NCBI GenBank assembly: GCA_903858055.1
Contig: CAIOHM010000408.1
Span: 1-29,425, forward strand
Reading direction: 5' to 3'
Source: an uncultured delta proteobacterium
GTDB taxonomy: Bacteria > Myxococcota_A > Polyangia > Polyangiales > Polyangiaceae
DNA length: 29,425 nucleotides
Positions 23,897 to 29,425 of the stretch are shown in pieces; position 1 is the stretch's first letter, and each line of letters opens with the position of its first letter. The position numbers were made by a program, and so were the translations under genes. The notes under the pieces were generated by a model that ran no database searches, was not told where the DNA came from, and saw nothing but the letters and a program-made list of their open reading frames with translations.

Positions 23897-24804
23897 CCAA
23901 GCGCCTCGCCGATCGCGCCCGCGTCGTCCGTGAGGCGCGCGCGTTCTTCGATTCGCGCGGCTTCCTGGAGGTCGAGACGCCCATCGCCGTGCCCTCACCT
24001 GGCAGCGACCTGCACCTCGACGCGTACCGCCTCTCCGGGGCGCGCGAGCTCTACCTCGCGACGAGCCCCGAGTACCAGATGAAGCGCCTCCTCGCGGAGG
24101 GGCACCGCCGCATCCACCAGGTGAGCCGCGTGTTCCGCGCGGGCGAGTTCGGCGAGCGCCACAACCCCGAGTTCACGATGCTCGAGTGGTACCGCGCGCC
24201 GGGCTCCCTCGACGACGTCATCGCCGACACGGAGCAGCTCGTCGCACGCACCACCGACGGGATGGTCACGCTCGGCACCCGACGCATTCCCACGCTGCCG
24301 CCCTACGAGCGCATCGGCATCGTCGACGCTTTTGTGCAGCATGCACACGTCTCCGAAGCGGAGGTCCTCGCTTGGGCGAGCCACGACGAAGACCGGTTCT
24401 ACCGTGTGCTCGTCGAGACCGTGGAGCCCGCCCTCGCGCGCATCGATCGGCCGCTCCTCCTGCACCGCTACCCAATCGAGCAGGCGTCGCTCGCCCGCGC
24501 GTGCCCCGACGACCCGCGCTTCGCCGAGCGTTTCGAGCTGTGGATCGCCGGCGTGGAGCTCTGCAACGGCTTCGGCGAGCTCACGGACGCCGCCGAACAG
24601 CGACGACGCCTCGAGAAAGACGCGCAGGACCGTGCTCGCCTCGCGAAGGACGTCTACCCGATCGACGAGCGCTTCCTCGCAGCCCTCGCGCGCGGCCTGC
24701 CCCCCTGCGCGGGCAACGCGCTCGGGCTCGATCGACTCGTCGCCATGGCACTCGGGAGCACGAGCCTCGACGACGTGGTCGCGTTTCGCTTCGACGAGCT
24801 GTGA
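23893..24804 (+). CDS. epmA: Elongation factor P--(R)-beta-lysine ligase
   Basis: A 303-residue paralogue of class II lysyl-tRNA synthetase without the anticodon-binding domain (also named GenX, PoxA or YjeA). EpmA attaches (R)-beta-lysine to a lysine of translation factor EF-P, which helps ribosomes pass proline runs. Visible are EVETPIAVPSPGSDLHLDAY near the N terminus, LYLATSPEYQMKRLL, motif 2 in FRAGEFGERHNPEFTMLEWYR, GVELCNGFGELTD and motif 3 CAGNALGLDRLVAMAL. Ala276 sits where E. coli EpmA has Ala298, the residue that distinguishes it from true LysRS. The ATG at 23893 is chosen, overlapping the tetR stop. EpmB and EF-P are not in this window. The identification is strong, and which lysine form is used is assumed from the family. 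Confidence 0.93.
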   Translation: MTKRLADRARVVREARAFFDSRGFLEVETPIAVPSPGSDLHLDAYRLSGARELYLATSPEYQMKRLLAEGHRRIHQVSRVFRAGEFGERHNPEFTMLEWYRAPGSLDDVIADTEQLVARTTDGMVTLGTRRIPTLPPYERIGIVDAFVQHAHVSEAEVLAWASHDEDRFYRVLVETVEPALARIDRPLLLHRYPIEQASLARACPDDPRFAERFELWIAGVELCNGFGELTDAAEQRRRLEKDAQDRARLAKDVYPIDERFLAALARGLPPCAGNALGLDRLVAMALGSTSLDDVVAFRFDEL

Positions 24805-24814
24805 GCGCGCTCAG

Positions 24815-26224
24815 CTACATGCGCGCGAAGAGGCGCTCGTAGTACTTCTCGGTCTCGTCAGCCTCGAGGCGCGAGAAGAACGAGGAGAACGCCATCCAGA
24901 TCGCGAGCGCGTTGAGGTCGCGGAACATGGGCGGCAGGTAGTGCGGCGGCTTCACGACGCCGTCGCCGACGTGGCGGTGGAGCACCGGCACGTCTTCGTG
25001 CGCGACCTTGCCGACGAAGAGGTACGGGATGAGCTCGGACTTGTTCTGGGCGATGGCGGCCTGGATGAACGCGAAGTTCAGGACGATGCCCTTGCAGTAG
25101 CAGGCGTCTTTCGTGAAGGGGCCGCCGCCCTCGATGATGCCGCCGCGGAAGACGCGCTTCGTCATGTCGAAGCACTCTTGCTCGTCGTAGCCCTCGGTGC
25201 GGAACCACTCGAAGACCTCGAGGAAGTTCGCACCGTCTTCGGCTTTGTCGACGGCGATGACGCGATCGTTCAGGCGGCGCGCGCGGCGTGGGTAGGTGCG
25301 GAACGTGAAGAGCTCGACGAGCGCCGCGAGCCCCTCTTGCACCGTGGTCGTACGCGGCGGCCCTTTCGCGAGCCACTTCGCCACGGGCTGCTTCTGGCCG
25401 TTGATGCTCGTGGCCACGTGGACCCAGCCCTCGTGAACCTCGAGGATGTCGAGGTCACGATCCGAGAAGCGCGCCCCAGAGCGGAGCTTCACGTAGTCGC
25501 TGCCCGCCGCCGCGTCGGCCAAGATGCCGTCGTCGAGCTCGACGCGCACCGGGTCGTCGGTGAAGTAACGCGCGAAACGGTCGCCAAGCACCGCGGCACC
25601 GGTCTGTGCATCATGCACACGTTCGAACGAGCCACCGAGGCGGCCGCCGTCGACGCGCGAGAAGATGCCGTAGAGCAGCCGACCGAGGTCGCGGAGCGTG
25701 GTCTTGCCGTCGGGGAAGACGTCTTTCGGCGACCCGTAAAGGCGCCGGGAATACGCGTGAAAGAGCGGGGTTCCGCGGGCTGCGAGCATGCGGACCACGT
25801 CGCGGTACTCGAGCGCTGTCGCGAGCAAGATGCGACCGATGTCGTCGTCGGGACCAAGCTCCGCCTCGATGTCGCGCGCGATCTCCTCGAACTCCTCCGC
25901 CTTCGCGCGAGGCTCGAAGCCGAGGTCGATGCTCGCGTACGCCTCGGGCGTCACGAGCGGCATCTCCCGGAAACGGCTCTTGAAGAAGCGCTCCTCGTGC
26001 TGCGCGTCCCACTTGATCGCGTTCAAAATGCGGATCGGCTTTTGCCCGTCGACGATGCGTGTGGCGAAGCGCGCGACGTGCTCTTTGTAGCTGAGCCAAG
26101 GGCTCGACGGCGCGGCGCTCGGGATCGGCGGCACGCTGTCCGTTTGAGGGAAATCCATCGCGGGCGGCGCCTGGGGGTCACTCGCCCCTTTGCCCTTTCC
26201 GCTCGCTTCCCGTTCCGCCGCCAT
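24815..26224 (-). CDS. DUF1704 (QEGLA-motif) putative metallocarboxypeptidase
   Basis: A 469-residue protein of the DUF1704 family, named in bacteria for its QEGLA motif (flavohemoglobin expression-modulating type). The eukaryotic relatives MATCAP/KIAA0895L are zinc tyrosine carboxypeptidases that trim tubulin. The expected metal site is present: HEGWVH at 264-269 (HExxxH, His264, Glu265, His269) and the QEGLA block at 296-300, whose Glu297 would be the third ligand. The first 40 residues are Pro/Ser-rich and probably disordered. The ATG at 26224 is preferred over one at 26275, which would read into the strong hairpin region. It converges on epmA with a 10-bp gap. Activity as a peptidase is inferred from the eukaryotic relatives. 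The bacterial substrate is unknown. Confidence 0.88.
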   Translation of the reverse strand: MAAEREASGKGKGASDPQAPPAMDFPQTDSVPPIPSAAPSSPWLSYKEHVARFATRIVDGQKPIRILNAIKWDAQHEERFFKSRFREMPLVTPEAYASIDLGFEPRAKAEEFEEIARDIEAELGPDDDIGRILLATALEYRDVVRMLAARGTPLFHAYSRRLYGSPKDVFPDGKTTLRDLGRLLYGIFSRVDGGRLGGSFERVHDAQTGAAVLGDRFARYFTDDPVRVELDDGILADAAAGSDYVKLRSGARFSDRDLDILEVHEGWVHVATSINGQKQPVAKWLAKGPPRTTTVQEGLAALVELFTFRTYPRRARRLNDRVIAVDKAEDGANFLEVFEWFRTEGYDEQECFDMTKRVFRGGIIEGGGPFTKDACYCKGIVLNFAFIQAAIAQNKSELIPYLFVGKVAHEDVPVLHRHVGDGVVKPPHYLPPMFRDLNALAIWMAFSSFFSRLEADETEKYYERLFARM

Positions 26225-26261
26225 GTCGCCTCGCTCGTTGCAGAGTACATGCGCGAAACGG

Positions 26262-26307
26262 CGCGTGCGCAACAATTCGCTCGCGAGGAGCGAAAGTTGC
26301 GCACGCG
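26262..26307 (-). terminator. Strong 46-nt two-part hairpin between the SDR and DUF1704 genes
   Basis: The outer arms are a perfect 12-bp match: CGCGTGCGCAAC (26262-26273) with GTTGCGCACGCG (26296-26307). A small internal loop (2 nt and 1 nt) leads to a perfect 7-bp inner stem, TTCGCTC with GAGCGAA, closed by a 5-nt loop. It lies 20 bp after the dehydrogenase stop and 37 bp before the DUF1704 start on the minus strand. No U-tract follows, so it may be a strong-stem terminator or a structured 5' leader. Confidence 0.6.
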
Positions 26308-26327
26308 GTACCCGGAGGCGAGGCCGG

Positions 26328-27194
26328 TCAGTTCGGGAGCGCAGAGGCCCCGACGGACGCAGTCGCCTTGGCCGCGGCGGCAGGCTCGTTGTGGCCGCGC
26401 CAATGCATCATCGAGGTCGAGACCCCGAAGAGCTTGCCTGCCCAGTCGAAGAGCGAGGTCGGGAGCACGCCACGGAGGAGAGGCGTGAGCTTGACCATGA
26501 AGGGCTCGAGGACCCACGCGCGCTCGGCCTTCACCGCGGCCATGATCTTGTCGACGATCACCTGCGGCTTGAGGATCGGCGTGAGCAGCGGGCCCTTCAC
26601 CCCTTCGAACATGCCCGTGGCGATGTAGCTCGGGCACACGGTCGTGACCTTCACGTGCTTGTGGCCGTCGGTGAGGAGTTCTTGGCGCACGGACTCGGAG
26701 AAGCCGATGACCGCCCACTTGCTCGATGCGTAGGTGCTGCCGAAGGGCAGGCCGATGAAGCCCGAGGCGCTCGCGATGTTGACGAGGTGCGCCTGCGGCT
26801 CGGCGATCATGTCGTCGAGGAACGCGTGCGTGAAGGCCACGACGCCGAAGACGTTCACGTCGTAGGTGAGCTTGTGGCGCTCCCACGGGGTCTTGGTGAG
26901 CGGACCGCCGAAGACCACGCCCGCGTTGTTGACGAGGACCGCGACGCGACCGAAGTCACGGCGAACGACCTCGCGCAGCGCGAGGATCGCGGGCCGATCG
27001 GTCACGTCGAGCTCGAAGCCGCGCGCCTCGACGCCCACACCGCGCGCGATCGCTGCCGACTCCTCCGCCGCCTTGCCGTCCTTGTCGACGAGCACGAGGC
27101 GCGCGCCGAGCTTCGCGAACTCGAGGGCCATGAGGCGACCAATGCCTCCGCCAGCTCCGGTGATGAGAACGACCCGACCCTTGACGTCTTTCAT
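26328..27194 (-). CDS. Short-chain dehydrogenase/reductase
   Basis: A 288-residue NAD(P)(H)-dependent oxidoreductase of the classical SDR type with a Rossmann fold. Seen are the cofactor loop TGAGGGIG (12-19), NNAG (89-92), catalytic Asn114, the Ser in NIASASG (142 or 144) and the YASSK pair Tyr155/Lys159. VDKD after the second strand has an acidic residue, which favours NAD(H) over NADP(H). The C-terminal 70 residues (after MAAVKAERAWVLEP) are long, with hydrophobic stretches, as in membrane-associated lipid or retinol SDRs such as the HSD17B11/DHRS group. A good Shine-Dalgarno (AGGAG) is 5 bases before the ATG. It is 96 bp downstream of trpS. The substrate is unknown, perhaps a lipid. Confidence 0.88.
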   Translation of the reverse strand: MKDVKGRVVLITGAGGGIGRLMALEFAKLGARLVLVDKDGKAAEESAAIARGVGVEARGFELDVTDRPAILALREVVRRDFGRVAVLVNNAGVVFGGPLTKTPWERHKLTYDVNVFGVVAFTHAFLDDMIAEPQAHLVNIASASGFIGLPFGSTYASSKWAVIGFSESVRQELLTDGHKHVKVTTVCPSYIATGMFEGVKGPLLTPILKPQVIVDKIMAAVKAERAWVLEPFMVKLTPLLRGVLPTSLFDWAGKLFGVSTSMMHWRGHNEPAAAAKATASVGASALPN

Positions 27195-27210
27195 GGAAGC
27201 TCCTGATGCA
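27195..27210 (-). promoter_or_regulatory. Ribosome-binding site of the SDR gene
   Basis: On the minus strand CAGGAG precedes the ATG by 5 bases (CTTCC), a clear Shine-Dalgarno that fixes the start at 27194. The rest of the 96-bp gap to trpS shows only a small imperfect hairpin around GGCG-TTT-CGCC. Confidence 0.6.
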
Positions 27211-27290
27211 GGCCCGCGACGAGTTGCGGCGGCCTGAGTTTACCCGGAGCTTTCCAAGCGTCACGGCGTTTCGCCATGGCGCGTCATTAT

Positions 27291-28313
27291 TCAGCGAGCG
27301 GCGACGACGATTCCGGTGGCGCGGCGCACCTGCGCCATGATCGGCGCGGCCGCAGCGCGCGCACGCTCGGCCCCCTCGACGAGCACCTTCTCGACGGCGG
27401 CGTCGTCCGCGGCGAGCTCCTTGCGGCGCTTGCGGGCCTCGCCGAAGGTCGCGAAGAAGAGCTCGGCAAGCTGCTGCTTGTAGTGCCCCCAACCCTTACC
27501 GCCCTCGTCGAAGGTGCGATCGATCTCGGCCATGTCGGTCGGCGACGCGAAGAGCTTGAGGAGTGCATAGATCGGCGTGGAGTCGCGATCCTTCGGTGCC
27601 TCGAGCGGCGTCGAGTCGCTCTTGATGCCCATGATCCGCTTCTGCGTGGGCTTGTCCTCGTCGAAGAGGTCGATGGCGTTTCCGTAGGATTTGCTCATCT
27701 TCTGACCGTCGAGGCCCGGCACCACCGCGGAGCTCTCCTGCACCATCGCGCGCGGGAGCTTGAGGATGCCGGGCACGCCGCTCTTCACACCCTCGGGGTC
27801 TTTCGGGTCCCACTTCGGCACGAACGCGAGGTTGAACTTCGTGGCGATGTCGCGGGTCATCTCGAGGTGCTGGACCTGATCGCGCCCCACGGGCACCACG
27901 TCGGAGCCGTAGATCAAGATGTCGGCGGCCATGAGCACCGGGTAGCTGAAGAGGCCAAGGTCGGGCGCGATGCCGCGTGCGGTCTTGTCCTTGAACGAGT
28001 GCGCGCGCTCGAGGAGTCCCATGGGCGTGAGCGCCGAGAGCACCCAGAAGAGCTCGGTCACCTCGGGCACGTCGCTCTGGCGGAAGAGCGTGGCCTTTGC
28101 AGGGTCGAGGCCGAGCGCGAGGAAGTCGACGGCCACGTCGCGCGTGAGCTCGCGGAGCCGCACGCCGTCACGGACCGTGGTGAGCGCGTGGAGGTTCGCG
28201 ATGAAGTAGAACGCGTCGCCCTGGTGCTGCAGGTCGATGAACTGCTTGATGGCCCCGAAGTAGTTCCCGAGGTGGAGCTTCCCCGACGACTGCACACCGG
28301 ACAAGATTCGCAT
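27291..28313 (-). CDS. trpS: Tryptophanyl-tRNA synthetase
   Basis: This class I aminoacyl-tRNA synthetase joins tryptophan to tRNA-Trp. The 340-residue protein is of the usual bacterial length and starts with MRILSGVQSSGKLHLGNY, which contains the HIGH-type motif (KLHLGNY, 12-18). Also present are the AAD-ILIYGSDVVPVGRDQVQHLEMTRD block (about 129-155), typical of TrpS, and the KMSKS motif at 205-209 in GQKMSKSYGN. The C-terminal part is the helical tRNA-binding region and ends in a basic Ala-rich tail. It is single in this window, follows the response regulator gene by 32 bp on the same strand and could be read through from it. No leader peptide or T-box is seen. Confidence 0.97.
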   Translation of the reverse strand: MRILSGVQSSGKLHLGNYFGAIKQFIDLQHQGDAFYFIANLHALTTVRDGVRLRELTRDVAVDFLALGLDPAKATLFRQSDVPEVTELFWVLSALTPMGLLERAHSFKDKTARGIAPDLGLFSYPVLMAADILIYGSDVVPVGRDQVQHLEMTRDIATKFNLAFVPKWDPKDPEGVKSGVPGILKLPRAMVQESSAVVPGLDGQKMSKSYGNAIDLFDEDKPTQKRIMGIKSDSTPLEAPKDRDSTPIYALLKLFASPTDMAEIDRTFDEGGKGWGHYKQQLAELFFATFGEARKRRKELAADDAAVEKVLVEGAERARAAAAPIMAQVRRATGIVVAAR

Positions 28314-28345
28314 GGGGCCCGGTTAGCGCACTTCGCGTGCGAGCT

Positions 28346-28741
28346 TCAGCGCTTTCCGTTCTCGCCGAGGACCTGCTGGATGGACTCGAGGAGCTGCGCC
28401 GCGGTGACGGGCTTGTTCAAGAAGCGCGCGGCGCCGACGAGCGCGGCCTGCTGGCGCGACGAGCTGTCTTCCGAGGCCGTCACGAGGATGACGGGGATAC
28501 GACGCACGGTCTCGTCTTCGTGGCTGCGCATGCGCTGAATCAGCGTGATGCCGTCGAGGCCGGGCATCGTGATGTCGGCGAGCAGCAGCTGCGGCTTGAG
28601 GACGGAGACCATCGCGAGCGCGCGCTTGCCGTCGGTGGATTGGTGCACCTCGAAGCCCGCGTTCTCGAGGCAGGCGACGTAGAGCGATCGGACAATCGAG
28701 CTGTCCTCCGCAATGAGCACCCGCATCTTCTCAGCCGCCAT
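28346..28741 (-). CDS. Single-domain response regulator (CheY-like)
   Basis: A 131-residue receiver domain with no output domain. The acidic pocket is Glu12 and Asp13, the phospho-acceptor is Asp56 in LLLADITMPGLDG, the switch Thr is Thr88 in VTAS and the conserved Lys is Lys110 in FLNKPV. The ATG at 28741 is chosen because TGGAG lies six bases before it. A longer open frame up to 28867 lacks support and would run into the divergent gene. Such proteins act by contact with partners, such as kinases or motors. It could be a target for the CheA-like kinase at 19740-21950, but the genes are over 6 kb apart and this is only a possibility. It lies upstream of trpS. Confidence 0.88.
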   Translation of the reverse strand: MAAEKMRVLIAEDSSIVRSLYVACLENAGFEVHQSTDGKRALAMVSVLKPQLLLADITMPGLDGITLIQRMRSHEDETVRRIPVILVTASEDSSSRQQAALVGAARFLNKPVTAAQLLESIQQVLGENGKR

Positions 28742-28845
28742 GAGCTTCTCCAGTGGAGACGAGAGCCTCCATTCGCGGAGCGTATCGTCGAAACGGTAGA
28801 CCTGGAAAGAGGGTCGACCGGCAGCCACGAAATCTTTCTGCTGGC

Positions 28846-29425
28846 ATGCCGGTAAAGCGCGATCCATCGTCCATGATGGAGCGTTTCGCGGCGCGAGGTT
28901 CGGCTTCGAGCGAGGTGGGGCACCTCGTCTTTTCCGACGTGCACCTCGGGAGCGACGTGAACGAGGTCTCCCCGCGCGGGCGAATGCGCCCCGCCGCGCT
29001 CGACGACGAGCTGACGGCCCTCCTCGACCACTACCGCACGACGCCCTCGCAGACGCGGACGGGCCTCTGGCACTTGGTGATCGCGGGGGACTTCATCGAC
29101 TTCGTGGGGATGCTGATCGCTCCGCGCTTCTCCTCGTCTCCTTCCCTCGTCGACCACGACGACGCAGGGCTCGGGAGCCCGGCCGAGGTCGCCCTCGAGA
29201 AGCTCGCGCGCGCGGTCGAACGTCACCCGGTCGTGTTCGCGGCGCTCGGCCGCTTCGTGGGTGCGGGGCACAGGCTCACGTTCGTCGTCGGCAACCACGA
29301 CGTCGAGCTTTTGTGGCCCGTCGTGCAGCGCGCGCTCCGCGAGGCCATCGTCGACCACCTCGAGCACGCATCGCGCGAACGGCACCGCGAGCGCATCCAT
29401 GTCGAGCCCATCTTTCACTGGGTCC
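28846..29425 (+). CDS. Calcineurin-like metallophosphoesterase, partial (3' end missing)
   Basis: This open frame runs off the right edge. The visible 193 residues begin with a short charged N terminus. The metal-binding motifs of the calcineurin-like phosphoesterase fold follow: SDVHLG (DxH, Asp31 and His33), IAGDFIDFVG (GDxxD) and VVGNHDVE (GNHD). The remaining His motifs would lie beyond the edge. Such enzymes hydrolyse phosphomonoesters or diesters with two metal ions. The spacing resembles LpxH-like and other bacterial members, but the specific substrate cannot be told. Starts are possible at 28846, 28873 and 28876, and none has a clear Shine-Dalgarno. It is divergent from the response regulator gene, leaving a 104-bp (or shorter-coding, 131-bp) shared control region. 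Confidence 0.85.
   Translation, partial: MPVKRDPSSMMERFAARGSASSEVGHLVFSDVHLGSDVNEVSPRGRMRPAALDDELTALLDHYRTTPSQTRTGLWHLVIAGDFIDFVGMLIAPRFSSSPSLVDHDDAGLGSPAEVALEKLARAVERHPVVFAALGRFVGAGHRLTFVVGNHDVELLWPVVQRALREAIVDHLEHASRERHRERIHVEPIFHWV

Noticed and set aside
23893..24804. Lysyl-tRNA synthetase
   Set aside because: The N-terminal anticodon-binding domain is missing, and motif 3 has the EpmA-type alanine (Ala276).
24802..24813. 12-bp palindrome TGAGCGCGCTCA between epmA and DUF1704 as a terminator
   Set aside because: It has no loop and no T-tract. It lies at the epmA stop codon and may be chance in GC-rich DNA.
28327..28341. Small hairpin between the response regulator and trpS genes
   Set aside because: Only a 5-bp stem without a T-tract, so it is too weak to call a terminator.
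28742..28867. N-terminal extension of the response regulator to 28867
   Set aside because: The added 42 residues have no receiver homology and overlap the divergent phosphoesterase start, and a good Shine-Dalgarno supports 28741.

Overview
This window is very GC-rich DNA with dense genes, almost all preferring G or C at the third codon position. It carries 24 protein-coding genes that I can support, one of them cut by the right edge. No rRNA, tRNA, CRISPR array, insertion sequence or prophage was seen. The style points to a myxobacterium-like chromosome (Myxococcota, perhaps Polyangiales). Supporting signs are lipoprotein serine proteases with Pro/Ala linkers, large multidomain sensor kinases, a DUF1704 protein and many hydrophobic membrane proteins with Ala/Arg-rich codon use. 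That assignment is inference from style, not from a marker gene.

Left part (1-3091, + strand): a LuxE-like acyl-protein synthetase and a LuxC-like acyl-CoA reductase overlap by ATGA and probably form a fatty acyl to aldehyde reductase pair. No luciferase genes are present. A family 4 iron-sulfur uracil-DNA glycosylase follows.

Second part (3079-11885): five polytopic membrane proteins plus a membrane-anchored discoidin-domain protein. One resembles the AftB-type arabinofuranosyltransferases and one the Gpi18/PIG-V mannosyltransferases. The rest have a GT-C-like build. Together they look like a cell-surface glycan locus using lipid-linked sugar donors.

Middle part (11916-13948): proC, then a secreted, probably lipid-anchored trypsin-fold protease.

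Third part (14219-21950, - strand): a tight six-gene run. In transcription order it is a CheA-like membrane sensor kinase, a YfiR/DUF4154 periplasmic protein, a TonB-dependent receptor, a small lipoprotein, a stand-alone cyclic-nucleotide-binding protein and a membrane protein with a C-terminal GAF-like domain. The kinase-YfiR-receptor core is a recurring association. The three added genes make this the most interesting candidate system here. It suggests an outer-membrane receptor signalling to a cytoplasmic kinase through a periplasmic inhibitor.

Right part (22065-29425): a ParA-like ATPase overlapping a ribbon-helix-helix gene and ending in a clear intrinsic terminator. Divergently, a FadR-like TetR regulator is coupled to epmA (EF-P lysine ligase). 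Then come a DUF1704 putative metallocarboxypeptidase, a short-chain dehydrogenase, trpS and a single-domain response regulator, all on the minus strand. A divergent calcineurin-like phosphoesterase runs off the right edge. A very strong 46-nt hairpin sits between the dehydrogenase and the DUF1704 gene.
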